Part shown: positions 11,700 to 25,385 of the stretch, piece after piece | How positions within the stretch are numbered: position 1 is the first letter of the stretch | Layout: each line of letters opens with the position of its first letter | Source of the DNA: Linepithema humile | Lineage: Eukaryota; Arthropoda; Insecta; Hymenoptera; Formicidae | Length of the DNA stretch: 64,000 nt | Assembly: GCF_040581485.1 (NCBI RefSeq) | Contig: NC_090130.1 | Span: forward strand, 30,295,418 to 30,359,417 | Direction: 5' to 3' | Position numbers and translations under genes: made by a program | The notes under the pieces: model-generated | Database searches by the model: none | What the model was told of the DNA's origin: nothing | The model's input: the letters and a program-made list of their open reading frames with translations, nothing else

Positions 11700-14600
11700 G
11701 AGTCATTGTTATCCAATTTTATATTATATAATCTTTTAATATTAATTGAAAATTTAAACAATTTTTTTATTTCTGAATAATGAAAAATTAATTACACAAT
11801 TTAATTTTGAAATAAAACTATTTTTCGAAATACGCTAAGATCTTTACGCAAAAAGCTTTTATAAACATTGATTGAGAAAGATAGAGGTTAATTAAAATGA
11901 TTGAAAACGGTTTTAAACGAGTTTGTCGAATACTCAATGAATAGACGTGAATACACAGTTAAATGAATGAACGCGTTCGCGCGTTTTGCGCGGAAGATTT
12001 TATCTCATTACGAAAAGGTGTGCGTGACCATGAAATGATTCAAGAACCACGTTAAGGCACGTGGAATATAGATATGGAGAAATGCGCTGTAGCTGAGCCG
12101 GGTGGATGGTACGAAGACCGGAAGTAGTGGCAGGTAGTACTGGGTCAATGCACGTTTTAAGAGCAAACCTTGTTAACACGCAACACCGCATATAACACGG
12201 AGGTAATAAATGGGAGTAGTTACGTAGTACGAAGCAGCTGTGAACCAGTTCGACAAATTTTCTAATGTATTTAGTCCGAGGTTTAAATGGAGTTTAGAGA
12301 GTCGGAAAGCTTCGGCATTTAAAAAACATTCGTTGCGCTCTTTACACATCATTAATTTCAAACGATAATTTTCAATGTAAAAAAATTTCGACTTTAATTT
12401 CGCGATTTCCAATTCGAATTTACGGGAAAATTTTTTTTCAAAACGTGCAGAGTGCTTGATACGTGATCGGGATAATTGCTTTTGAGAATGCGATTATAAA
12501 CTGATAGTGCGCCGCTTGCGATGGAGTTTTCCGGTGTGCAGATCACAGGCATAAACCGCGGTTTGATAATCCCAACTTTGTCGGGGTAAGCTAATTTCGG
12601 GCTTCACCCATCCGGGTACAAATCGAGTCGGATAATCTTCCACCCCGCGGCGTCGCCCAGGCGGCATTTTGTTCTCGGAAGTTCACGGTTAGAAGAGGGT
12701 TTCGGGTGGTCCCGGCTCTATCGACCCGTGCTAAGATTTATTCTGCAGTTTTCCAGTTTGGATAGGCGAGAAATTAGCCGGCATTCAGTCCGAGAAAAGT
12801 CGCCGGCCAAAAATTGGCCGACCGCAAATACCGCTTGTACATCAAATAAGACGAAACTTTTAAGTTATAGCCCAACGTGACAGCTTCAAAGCTTAATTCC
12901 GCGACGACATTGACAAATGTACCGGCTTTGCTATCTTACGTAATGATTATGAGGTTACGCTTCCGCTTGTTTTACTCAGGCGTCGTGCACGATCACCCAG
13001 TGATTTACGGCAGCCATTAAGCTCGATCTTACTTGGGACACGTTGAGTACAGTTCCGGTGTAATTCCAGACCTGTTGTTTCTTTGAGGTCGCTGAGTCAG
13101 CATCAAGGTGACTCGTCGGTGCATAATAATCTTATTGCCTCCATAAATTTTTATTGAAAGCAGATTTCTTTGAAAACTTTGTGCTTAAATTGGCGGTTAA
13201 AAGTAATATGAATGCGATGAATTTATTTTTGAACCAAAGTTGGCCACTTTGATTTTTTTTTTGTGGTAATTCTTATTTCGTATTGTAACAGACCGGATGC
13301 AACATTGTGCTAGCAATGGGAGATATAATTGCTAGTAAAGTGTGTCTCACCGCTAAGACAATAAATGCGAGGGTAGGAAGAAGGGTAGTACCTCACTCCG
13401 AGCGGTTGAATTCCAAGGCGTCACAGCGTATTTCAGGGTGAACCGCGGCTGGCACGCCAACATTCATGACGACGGTTCAAACACGAGAGCCGAATGACAA
13501 TAGAATTTCTCTATGGCTACCACTCGTTGAAATGTCACGCAGAACGTAAAAATAAATTAATGCGCAGACGGCGCGAGAATGAGTTAGCAAATTTGACACA
13601 AGGAGCGCCAAGAGTTGTGACAATTTGTTACCTGTTTATTCGCTTAGCACATTTGTACAATTGTTACACCAGAAATGTTAATCAAAATTTTTCGAGTTTT
13701 GCATACACATAATACTTTATTGAATTAAAACTTTTAATTATAGTTTTCGCTGTTTGTTAGTTTACAATTAACTGAACGATTGTTTAATGTTTATTTTTCA
13801 CGTATTTTACATGTGCTGGAAAGAATTGATAGAAATTTGAGCTATAAATGATTTTTTTAATGTCATTTTTGTGCCTGAATAACACTTTTGTTACATTTTA
13901 TTAACTCAAAGAGCAAGCTACTTATGTGTTGCACAAACAGCTGTATTTTTCGCAAATCTAATTAGAATAAAGTAATAATTCATTACATTCACGATTCATG
14001 CAGAATTCACGAAAAGGAAATTGCATGCTAGCTTTAGATTTAAGATATTTAGATATTACCGCGAGAATTTCTCCAAATTAGCGGTCGTCCACAATTTTTG
14101 GCCGAATGAAACATACTAATTCCGCGAAATATGACGTTATACACGCTCCTCGAGACCTTCGCGTGAGAACACGCATTCGTGGATGCCAAGGATGGAGCGA
14201 GTTTGCTTTGCAGTTAATTAACGTAGGAATCGTAAAAACGACTTTTGAGGTCACACCGACTTTCGATACAGTTGTGGATATCGCGAGACAATTACAAGAA
14301 AAAGCTAAACTGCTATAATTAATCATAGCAAAATAAAATCATAGCGAAAGTTCTATTCGTGGAAAAACCGGCGGGCTTAATTATGTAGCGGGAAAGCGCA
14401 ATAATGTGGGTTAAACTTTCAGGTGTGGAAAATTAAATTTTTTTTTTTTTTTATTGGAATGTAAATATCGCGTAAATTGATTATCAACGGTATACGCAAT
14501 TGCCAAATGTCACCGCTGGATGTGCTAGAAGCGTGACTGTACTGCAAACTGCACCACCACGAATCTGATTTAAACAATAAACATGCAAACACTATTTTCC

Positions 14601-15414
14601 GCTTTAATTTCTGGTACACACCCAACAGCATGGCATGCACGGCTACGAGGGTGGCGAGGGCGTGGAGAAACTATATAACTGATAGAATTATAATTCGTTC
14701 ACGCATTATGATCTAATCAGAATTTCCATGTTACAGTTAATCAAATTAGGAAATTAATCAAATCACCGCGATCAGGGCTTTGTTGCAATACGCTTCGCTT
14801 CTCACATTAATAATGCGAGCTGATATTCATCATTTTCTTGACAGCGAGTACTCTCATTCTTCTTCGTATTAATGCGGCGTATAAAATCGCAGCGGAAGAA
14901 GTTTCAAGCACAAGCCACTTTCTTGACTCAATCAGAAGAAAGTCTATTAAGTCTGCGTTTTTATAGCAAAATACTAAAACGGTCAATAATTTGGAATAAA
15001 ACGTTGATGCAATTGCAAGCGATATATATATATATAGGAAGCATTGAGCTTTCGTATTTCCGCGGCTATTACGTTCGAAAACAAATTATTGTCACTGTAG
15101 ACGCGTCGTTTCCGCTGGAAATGTCAGCGGCGCGCTAACGACGCGTCGCGCGGAAATTATTGACATGCGAACAAATAAATGCAATCTGATATTTTTCTGG
15201 CCGAGGAAATTGCACAAATATGAGATTCCCAGCTGACGATCGAACGTATTTATCGAATTTTGAGAAGTAATATGGACTTTAGTTAATTTCAATCTAATTG
15301 AATTTATATTAATTTACTGTCCAAGATATAATTCTTCGAAGAATATAATAAAAAGGAAAGAGACAAGTATGTGCCTACAATTAGATACACATTCTATGCA
15401 GTACTTTTTATATA

Positions 15415-15438
15415 CATATATATATATATATATATAAT
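15415..15438. repeat. TA dinucleotide run
   Basis: A near-pure TA repeat of about 24 bases in the long intron. Confidence 0.9.
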
Positions 15439-18115
15439 ATTTCTGGAAAAAGAATTAGCTCGAAGTGGTTAACAAATAGTCTTTTTTTATCTGAGAAAAA
15501 AAAGGAACAGCACCATTACCATGCATCTATTTGTATTACGAAATCACTCTGTCAACACACCCGCTGGGAATCGATGTCAGGGTTACCTCGACGCTGTAAA
15601 CGTCGATAAATTCACCGCTCGCGCGAGTCGGCTGATCGCATCCGGCGATAAAATTCAGCCCCTTGCGACACACGGAACGTGAAATAACTAGTGATAAATA
15701 TCAATGTAAAATCCATCGAAGAGAAAAGACAGAGGGATTTTACGGACGATCTCTATTTTCGTGATAGTAACTTTGTTGTTACTAATAGCATATCATCTTT
15801 GATAAACTGCCAGCCAATCTTACGAAAGACTACTACGTATTTCGTTTTATAGACCAGAAGTTAAAATTAAAAATTCTACTCACATGATTGTTTTTTTTCT
15901 AGTAATTGTCATTAAATCAACATTTGTAATTTTTCCTTTCTTTTATTTCTAAATAAAGTCCTAAAAATTGTTTTACTCGATTAAAGAAAATTAACCATCT
16001 CGCGATTTTAAAGAGATATATATAAATTTTTGCCCCACTGCCATACAGCACATCTTCATTCACCAGATGAACTTAACCCGTCCGTTTCGCAACTTCGCTC
16101 ATGCATACAAATTACCGAACCGAGGGGATAAAAAACGGCGAACGTTTTTGAATGGAAGCTCGCGAAAGAGGATCGAACAAAGGGGAATCGTTTCTTTCTG
16201 TATCGAGTCGCTGCTTTATGAGGGTTTCGTATCGCATCGGCGGTTCACCGTTGTGTGCCGAACATGTTGGATAGCTTCCAAGCGCATATCCTCCGCGTTC
16301 CAGTCCCTAACGCTATCGGGGGACGGAAGTCCTGAAAGAAGAGACAGGCGGTACGCCATTATGAAATTCTTGCAGATCTGCCAGTGATCCACCGACCGTG
16401 TAAACTTTCCAGCGAATTAAACGGGCCTCTCTCATCCAGCCCCCTTCCGCATTTGTTACCCTCCCAAGTTTTTACGTCCAATTAGCGAACGGTCGGCAAG
16501 GGCTGGTTTTATCGAGCGCCGACTAATCTCGTGTTAAATCCTCGGCACATTGAGCGCGGAATTAATTAATTAAATCCGAATGATGGTAATTAAGGTGAGC
16601 GTTGCCGATGCAGCGCGCTCGCGATATCTCGCAAAACTGCAGCCAAACTGCAGCGCTGATAAATGCATCGTCGCGTCGCGGTCGAGTGATGCTGTTAAGA
16701 GAACGCGGCAACGCCATTCTAGAAATTCTAATTACATTCTCCGACAAGTTGTCGCTATTTTTAACACAAATTTTGTGCGCATGTTTAACGCTCTTACCTC
16801 AAACCAGGTGTTCCCGCTTCACCCGGTTGAAATCTCATCTATTACACCAAGAATTCTTTATCTTTTTTTATTTTTAATTTTTAATTTAGGAATATGTCCG
16901 AGAGTTCAACGGTGTTAAAAAAGGCCTTCTATTTTAATTTATATTAGTACATTTAGCAATGGGAGAAACAATTAATTTAATGAAACGGCTAATTGGATAG
17001 TTGCGGTCGCGCACAAATGGCTCCCGCGGGCGCCGCACAAGAGACTATTGCATTATGCAGTGTATTCGAACACGGTGCCTGCAACTGCCTGTTTGTACAT
17101 TCGCTTAACAGTGAACGTACGATCGACATTTTTGTTCCCCTAAATAATTCCCTCCTGATCGAACCTAATCGCGTTACGAATGTTCCGCGTGTGCAAATTG
17201 AAGGCAACAAAGGACGATACGGCTGCCAGATCCGTCGGTCTGCAGATGTAACGGATGCATTGACGGATGCGACGGTGGGGAGACTAGGTTAACAAAACAA
17301 CAACAAATGCAACTGCGTCGTCGTCGAATGCGTATTGCAGTTGCTCGTACGCACGCACGGACACGCGTCCGCGTGTCGCGCTGCAGGCTGAGGTTGTTTA
17401 TCGATTGGCAAGTCTGACCTAACACTGACACACTTCACTCGCGAGGTCTGACCTCCGTTCCGTATCGCGATATCGACCATCCCCATAACCTTAGGATTTA
17501 TACAATTTCTCGTCGTCCGCCAGTCCCGCGGCCATTTGTGAGCTCCAGCTACGCGCGCGAGCTAGCTTCCGGATTAACGTCATTTCCCGGTATCGAAAGG
17601 TAGCTACGGCTCACCGTCACACTATACAATTTCCTGATCGAGCTAATGGAAGGCACCTGTGTGTTTCGTTCTTTTTTTCCTTTCTTTCTCTTTTTTAACG
17701 CTTATACGGTGCTTCGCGTTTCAGTTAGGATAAATATTGTATGATGTTTTCGTAAGAACCATTATTTATCTGTATAATCACTTTACTCTCCTGAATCTTT
17801 TACGATGTTAGGGATGACTTAAGTCCCGTTGGATACCAAATTCGCGAAGAATTTACTTTCATGAAGTGTCGGCATGAAGTCCCGCAATAAAATATGGATG
17901 CTTCTCCATAGGAATAAATTTTGTAACGAGTTTGTGAAAAATTTATAAACTTTTAAAGTAGATAGTCTTTAAAACTTATCTTAACTTTTGAGTGCAAATG
18001 GCTTTTAGCGTAATCTCGATAGAGAATACAAATGTCTGATTATTAAGATTGCACGATGAAACGTTATCAATTGTGTACAATTGCTAAGGAATTTCTGCTG
18101 ACTGTTCCTTTTCAG

Positions 18116-18305
18116 CCCGTTAACATGTGGCTCGCCCACAATGATGGAATCGTGGGGCCCAGGCAGGACCGGTACTCCCCCGCCGGGTCTTCCGCCACCG
18201 CCGTGCAGCAACCACGGTGGCGCAACAACGTCGGCGATCGCCCCGAATGTCGTACCACAGCCCGGCACCACCGCTCCCATCGCCAGTCCCGAGGGGGTGA
18301 GCGAC
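18116..18305 (+). CDS. sei: ERG channel exon: Pro-rich cytoplasmic linker
   Basis: The acceptor TTTTCAG precedes one base (C) that completes TG|C, Cys, from the 6532 donor. The product then reads PLTCGSPTMMESWGPG and continues through a proline, serine, threonine and glycine segment (PPPGLPPPP) to ASPEGVSD. It ends in phase 0 at GTAAGT. The reading frame was chosen because only this frame joins in phase on both sides; a competing frame from 18056 stays open but fits neither neighbour. In ERG channels the region between PAS and S1 is long, disordered and poorly conserved, which fits this composition. The residues themselves identify no function. Confidence 0.8.
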
Positions 18306-19452
18306 GTAAGTGAAAAAAGTGTGTCCATTCATTAAACGAGCACGCAATTGTCCGAGAATCTATCAACGTCGCGATCACTTAGCCGGCAGTAATTAAACAG
18401 TGTCATTAGCGATACAACCACGTACGTACGGCAGAAATAGAGGGTGCATAGTTAACTTTCTCACGCGAATAGGGTGGAAGGAAATTTATCGTGTTCTCGA
18501 TTGTCTTTGGAAAGTAACCGTAGGTTTTCCAACCGTTAGTACGCGGTAGGCTATAGACGAGAGCTGTATAAAGAGTAAATTATTATACCATTCGGCATTC
18601 TAATTGGATTTTTCGCGTTACGGTCGTCTGCGTAAAGCGCCGAGAACGATACGGATCTAAGACACGCGCGAAACTGTGTCGGCAAACAGTTCATTTTCAC
18701 CGGGAGGGAAGAAATTAAGTCCGCACGTTTTGACGAAACGTCCGTTTTAATCGCGTTTCTCCGAGCGTACTTCCGTAACGAGTGCTAAATGCGCGTTCGG
18801 CATGCACGTGGCGGCGATAGCCCGAAATTCCGGGACGAAGTTGGCCGCGCGCGATTTGCGACCGAGCATGTAGCTACCTCGCAGAATGGGCAAGGGTTAT
18901 CGCACGAGTGTACGCGAGTTAATAGCGCATGAACTGCTACTATACAATCCGAACACATGTTAGGCTCTCGTACACGTGGTGTACATCGACGTCGAGCGAA
19001 ACTATCTCTCGCACCTACCTACCCACCTATCCTCTTCCGTCCGTTTCAATTTCACAAGCACGCCCGACGGCTGGACGTAATGGGCGACGAGCGTGCTATC
19101 GAACCGAGCTAATAGGATCAGCCCGTACGTGCCTGGCGAGATTCCTCGAATTTTAAGGATAATGGCTGCCACGCCGTAAGACTGCGGAAAAATCCTTTTT
19201 CCTAGGTTTATGCGGGGAAAAACTTTTCACATTTCTCGCCGTCGAGGAAAAAAATTTAAAGGAGAAAGCACTATTGTGCATTAATTGCTTTTATATTACA
19301 TTCTTTCATAAACTACAACAGATAGCTAGCTATCTGTCTTCATATATTCCGTTTTTTTTCCCCCTACAACCGCAGCATTAGCAGTTTCGATGAATATCGT
19401 GAAAAATATAAGAAAATTGATTGATGAACACGATCGCGCATTGTGCTTTCAG
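18306..19452. other. Intron
   Basis: A 1.1 kb phase-0 intron, GC-richer than its neighbours and rich in CpG. Short open frames are present but nothing recognisable. Confidence 0.7.
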
Positions 19453-19615
19453 GTTTCGCAAAAGTCGGGCATTTGGGAGGGCGCGAACTCGTCGGGTGCT
19501 GCGGAAGGCCCGTCGCGGAGCGTCTCTCATGCGGCGAGTTTGGACGCTATCTCGAGGAGAACCATAAAACCGGAAACAGCGAGGGCGCCCTGTCGCAGCC
19601 TCACCTGCAGCGTCT
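19453..19615 (+). CDS. sei: ERG channel exon: cytoplasmic linker
   Basis: Starts in phase 0 after CTTTCAG and ends in phase 1 at a strong GTAAGT donor. The product begins VSQKSGIWEGANSSG and contains SLDAISRRTIKPE, rich in Ser, Arg and Lys, as expected for the regulated N-terminal linker of ERG channels. The phases match the exons at 18116 and 24992. The reading frame runs on past the donor for some codons, but the perfect donor and the phase fit to the next exon argue for splicing here. Confidence 0.8.
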
Positions 19616-22600
19616 GTAAGTGCACAATGATATTCCTGTCCCCATTACGTACGGTTTTTATTCCACTCTTCGTGTCGCGACTTGTCTGACCTAGCATTAG
19701 TGCTTTCTGTGAAGCGATGTTTTATTTTATGGCCGATGATATATATCCCTCTGGCTGTGCGTTGCGTTTCAGTCATGGCCGGCGAAATATTTATCTTTCT
19801 AACATTAATAAAACTGGTGGACAAGTATAATTACAAGCCATAAAAAAAAACAAAAATTTCTCTCGCTTGATTTTGACGGGTTAAGGAAATATCGCGTTTG
19901 CTACTGGAAAGAGTAACACGATTGCCTCTGACATGTTCCAAAAGTAATATAGTTTCTCTATATAAGTTCAACAAGTAGCTTTTACTTTATGATTCGGCCG
20001 TCCGTGACTCAGATCGCGAAGACTTTTGTAGACACCGTGATAAATCGCTCGCATGATATCCAGCGGAGAAAACGAGAAGAAAATTTCGACATCGTGCCGC
20101 TTGATTTTCACGAAACTTTGCGCACAGTTTTTCGTTGCGATGTGCAAAACGGCGGCGCATACAGCCGCCCATATATGTGCCTCGTGGTTAAATAATAATT
20201 AACGGCACCACGAATAATAATAATATTGTTGCATGCGACGTTTCATGCCGCAAATGTTGACAGATAGTGACCATATGGCCTTCCCTGGCGTGCATTGCAA
20301 GCGAAGCGCTCTATAAAATCGCGAGCTACACCGCGAGATACGCGAGCTCTTGCATGTTTGCAAATAGGGACTGATGGTAGATAAATCGCTTTGTCTTTTT
20401 TCACGTGCGTTGGAAAAAAAATTATGATATTCCGCAGAAAGAGATTTGTCAAGAGGACTTGTGCGATTTACTCCTAATGAAAAATTATACATATTTTTCT
20501 TTATCTGCAACATAAATAATTGCGAAGATCCTTTTTTTATGTTTGATAACATACTGCCGAAATTTATTTTGCATTGTGTGATTCGTTGAAACTAAAGAAC
20601 AGATTAAGCGTTCTGTTTTTTAATTCTGTAATTTAATTATAATTAGGAAGGTATTTCGTGAGGTACCGTAAAAGTTTCAGCGGTATGAGTCAACATTTGG
20701 AATGCAATAAGCTGCCAACATTCTAGCTACATAATTTAGCAATATCCTTGCCAAGAGTGTAAAGTTTATCCAAAACACGGAAACAGGGCGAAAATGTTTT
20801 GGCTCACGATTTCCTTTCGAATTTATGCGACTAAACGTGACCATCCTTAAAGTTATCAATAATACAGAGGTGACAAATCTCGGATGTTGAAGAAATGATC
20901 GTTGAAGAAATGATGTATAAGTCACAAAAACATATTTTTAGAGACAAAGACGGTAACAAAGAATCGGGGAGATTTGCCAGATCCTGCTGCCGCGCGTTTA
21001 TTTTTAGTTCGGCCATCGTGGAGAAAGATACCGTAAAAAGCGTATTCCAAAATAACCAACTTTATACTGCATATAGATAAATGTGTCTATACATCCCATC
21101 ATCGCGAAACAGTATTAAGTTTTGTTCACACAAAGTATAAATAACTTGTACAACACTTTTTTTTTAACGCGAAACTTTGTTCAAGAATTATGTTGTAATG
21201 GAAATCCCAGTGGAACAGTCCCGCACTGTTTTGCCAAAAAATTAGAAAAGGTTGTAATAAATATTATAATGCGTTTATCTCATGTTACGACCATAATTTG
21301 TAGTTAGAGGAAAAAGGGCAGGATCGTTTTATTAAATATTTAATGAAACGAAAATGATAATGTCTTTGTGCTAACAATACAACATACAATCTCTCCCTTT
21401 TCCCGGCAGCAAAGTATTATGATCCCCGATATTTCCTCTGTTTCATCGTGCGCGTTATATATCGTCTTCGTCAGCTTAATAGCGACTCCCTCTCCACACA
21501 AACTGTCAATCCAAAGTCAAACCTCAGTAAACTATTTTAGTAGCGGGCCGAGGGAGCGAACACGTCACCCTCGAGCGACGGCCAGCGACAGTCGATAATC
21601 TGACCGAAGGTAAAACAGGAGGGAGCAGCAACCCTCCTCTCTTGGTTTCCTCTAAAACCGACCGAGCGCCAACCGGCGAGCTTGCACCCCTTTACTACTT
21701 ACCAAGCGCTTGCGGCTTTCTTGTTATCATGAGCTTTCAAGAGATGACTTCGTACTACTTGTGTCCGATTGAGCTTTCATAGGCCTGTTTTTACTGCTCA
21801 CCACTTACTACTCTCTATTATACTACTTATATTACATAAATTTACTATTACTACTTACTTACTTATATTACATTGACATACAATATGCTAACATCCAATT
21901 TCACGTGAAAGAGCGCCAGAGAGAAAACTGAAAGCGGCTATCCTGGCATTTTTCATGAAATGCTTATCGATCTCTGTTCCGTACCGCTCTGCATCTATTT
22001 TACAGTTGAAACTACATAGCTACATTTGTTTTCAGATACTTCTGGTGAACGACACTGTTCAATCTGTCTATAAATTGGATGAAAAATACATGTAATGCAT
22101 GAGTTTAAATTATGCAATACGAAACAATATATAGTTTCAGCTATAAAATTTTTTGGAGGATTTTCCAGAATGTACCAAAAATAAATTGAAGATTAACAAT
22201 TAATAAAATAAAATGACGTGAGATTTAATTGATATTTCCTCGCTGAAGAGAAAAATTTTTTTTATTACTCATTGTCAGTATTGATCAATTCAATGGAATT
22301 TATATTCAGCACAGTTAATTGAACGGCTTTCAATGAGCCTCGATATCTTAAGCTCACATTAATGCATTTTATCCGAAAAAGAAATATATTGCATTTATTG
22401 ATAATAATTAAAAAATTTTTTTAGTTTATATTATTTTATCGTCATTTATATAATTTAATTTTTAAGAGATTTAATTTAATAGAATTTAATCATTTTCTAG
22501 CAAAATAATATTATTAACATTTATAGCGTCAATAATTACGCGAATATATTTTATTTTAATGATTTTACAATGCATAAATTATATTATTTACATACTAATT

Positions 22601-24991
22601 TATATATCTGCATGTTACTCTGTGCACTCTTATTTAAGGAATATAGAAAGAAATACATATAAAATGCTGATGCCGGTATTGAGCAAAAGTCGATAAGTGT
22701 TACATGAAAAACGTCGGAATGGTCACTCTCAATCTTCGTTCACTATTTTATATGTCTGTCGTACTATATTTATTATCAGACGAGCACTCTGTAGCCTCGT
22801 TCGATCAGCCATTTTGTACTCGTCTACCTGATGATATCTAGATGTTTTTGATTGCATTTTGTTGCATTTACAAAATTGCATTACAAAATTGCATTGTAAA
22901 TGCATACAATTGTAAATGCATTACAAAATTGCATTTACAAAAAAACTTAGTTTTTTAATTTATCAATGTTAAAATCTAATTTAAGCTTTACTGAGAGAAG
23001 CTTAATTGAGAAAAATATTTTTATTGCACGAATACATTTTTCCGCGAAGAACTAAATATATACTTTCACGTCAAACATATAAAAATTTTATTTTATTTTT
23101 TATATAAACTTTTTTAAATTATAATTTATTTAATTAACAAAAATTTACCTGTTTGTTTAATGAATATTTAATATTGTCAACGAATATTCCGTTGTACTTC
23201 ATAAATATTCTGTTTCGAGACACATCATGAATTTATCTTTGTTTTTTACTCTTGTTCTTACAGACAAGTTTTTCGATTATACTAGTCAATAAAAATGAAC
23301 TTTTTCTTGTCACAAGAACTCATGGATAAATCTAATAGTACTTTTTATTCTGAAATCAAATGTTTTTAGATTTTCTTTATCAGACAAAGTTATTAAGTAA
23401 CATATAATTTAGTTTGATAAAATTGAGTACTTAAATAATAATACCAAGTGAATGCTGCTTTATTTAAAAAGTCGATAATTTTGTAGCATTTTTCGTGGAA
23501 CATCTCTCTTTGTCCAACAACAGTCAGCCAGCATATTAGAGCTCCACAACGGATTGCGCAACATATCTCAACATGTCAGAACATGAATTTTAGCCTGCAC
23601 AGTCTTTTTTTACTGAAGAATGAGAGTATATGTCTGCTATTATTACAACAATGAGTGTTTAATAATTATACATTATTTATAATAAATAAAAACCATTACT
23701 TCGTATTAAAAAAATACTAAACGCTGAAATTATAATATCAACAAAAATAGCTGTCGCAAAAAAACTATGGATGATAGAACAAATCTGATTGCGTATTTGA
23801 ATTCAGTCTAAAAATACACATTAAAGACAGTAATTAGTTTTCTTGTGACAAAAATCGTATTGACCAGTATTATGTGACTCGGCGAAAACAGCAGTGGTCG
23901 AGAACTGAGTACATTCGGCTGACCGAGAATACGAGAATTAAATTCTTAGTTACGCTTTCATTTACAACGGGACAAGAATGGCTGACTTTTTCACAGCTTT
24001 TTTTACTTCAACACATATGCAAATATCACTGTGCGTCCGGATATAACCGGATGCCATTGTGTATGTACAGATCGCAAAGCAACGCGAATCGCGTTTAATG
24101 TCGGTAGTGCGATCAATAAGAACTGTCATACATCATTGTATAAATCATTAGCAAGACGATCCCTATCATATACATATATTACGTATAGTACTCGACGTAG
24201 CATCTAACTATCGCCACTCGAACTTGATATACGACTGTTTCGTGCGACTTTTACGAACAATAAAACGATCTCTTTTTCACAGGTATGCAGCTTCTAGTGC
24301 GGATTAACTAAATCGTTTTATTAACACACTTCTAAACGCTTTTAGATCGAGATATAGGCTCGGTTTTTTGTCTAATTGCTCGTAGACATCAAAGCGATCA
24401 TCAACATTATATTTAATTCTAATGTTATATTATTATTTATACATTACATATATTGAAAAGAACGGCTTTTTATTTTGTCCCTATGCATTTTACTACTTTC
24501 AATAGATGGCATAATAATACAATGTTTAATTATAAAATGCTGCCACTTAAAAAAATAATACAAAATTTATTTTTACATTATGTATATGATCGCTTTGTTG
24601 TACCATTTTATTCATATTAGATTAGTACTTGTAAATGATGTTATAAAACTTGACCGGAAAGAATACATCATTTGAGAAACGTATTACTGTATACACGTGC
24701 CTGTATTTATTAGATTATTACGCTACACAGCTTCTTTCATAATCATTAAATATGTCGAGAGGCTGTCGATTAGCGATATACATAAATACAATTGTTCTTG
24801 TGATTTAGCTCATTAGAATTGCTGTCGCTATTCTCAGAGATATAATATCTTGAGATTCGAATAGATTTGATTTGATCGAGCCTGTATTTCGCACTTATAG
24901 ATTTTGAACTAATGATAAATAACAGTGATATCACTTTGCCTTGAGAAACAGCACGAAACGCAAAAACTCACGTTGCTGTTTGTTTTTCTAG
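19616..24991. other. Intron
   Basis: A 5.4 kb phase-1 intron, very AT-rich, with a cluster of nested inverted repeats near 22854-22941. No coding signal was recognised. Confidence 0.7.
22854..22941. repeat. Cluster of nested inverted repeats built on TGCATTTAC/GTAAATGCA
   Basis: The motif TTGCATTTACAAAATTGCA and its reverse complement recur about four times in 90 bases, so the segment can fold into several alternative hairpins. It is AT-rich intron sequence and may have grown by slippage. Confidence 0.7.
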
Positions 24992-25116
24992 CTGCAAAAC
25001 ACTCGAAAATCTTTCCTGGCGTTGCTTCTGAAAGCGATTTGCAGAAATGGCGAACGTCCAGAGACCGAAAGTCGCCATCTCTGAGTCAGATGGGACCGGA
25101 TTCCATCAAACACAAA
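24992..25116 (+). CDS. sei: ERG channel exon: linker with the SESDLQKWR segment
   Basis: Acceptor TTTTTCTAG; the first two bases complete a Ser codon from the 19615 donor. The product reads AKHSKIFPGVASESDLQKWR and then a basic Ser-rich stretch ending DSIKHK at a phase-0 GTAAGT donor. SESDLQKWR lies where vertebrate ERG has STSDSDLVRYR upstream of S1, a useful anchor for homology. The next exon lies only 188 bases downstream. Confidence 0.88.
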
Positions 25117-25304
25117 GTAAGTTGTCAACGTGTTCAAAAATATTTTTATGCGAAAATCAATTACGTATCACTCATTTATATTTGAGCTTTTCCTTAAACT
25201 TTTTAAATTAAGCATAACAATAATTTTTTTGTTAGTATTTTATTATTTTCCATATTAATATTTTACTAATTTCCACATGTATATTTGTATATTTTATATT
25301 ACAG

Positions 25305-25385
25305 TTTTCCTTACAAGATAATGGATCTGCAAAGTATTTTCAAGGAGCGATGCACACACCGAACATGGGAGAAAAAGTCGCTCAG
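25305..25385 (+). CDS. sei: ERG channel exon: last exon before the transmembrane core in the PAS transcript
   Basis: An 81-nt exon (27 codons), phase 0 at both ends, with acceptor ATTACAG and donor GTAAGT. The product runs FSLQDNGSAKY ... GEKVAQ. Its end matches the vertebrate ERG sequence TEKVTQ that immediately precedes VLSLGADV. The exon that encodes VLSLGADV is at 53060, so the transcript spans a 27.7 kb intron. Being 81 nt and phase 0/0, it could be skipped without changing the frame. Confidence 0.88.

Larger units (their letters stand above)
6533..18115. other. Long intron
   Basis: An 11.6 kb phase-2 intron, mostly AT-rich with a few GC-richer patches (8300-8880, 10020-10420, 16060-17600). 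It contains an AC dinucleotide run, a TA run and a small GGTGCAG tandem repeat, listed separately. Open frames at 8492-8869, 10149-10463, 14106-14318 and 16580-16918 show no recognisable family. No exon is needed here because the flanking exons match in phase; an optional cassette exon cannot be excluded. Confidence 0.65.

Noticed and set aside
18056..18313. 85-residue plus-strand frame overlapping the linker exon at 18116
   Set aside because: It does not join in phase to either neighbouring channel exon, whereas the chosen frame matches on both sides.
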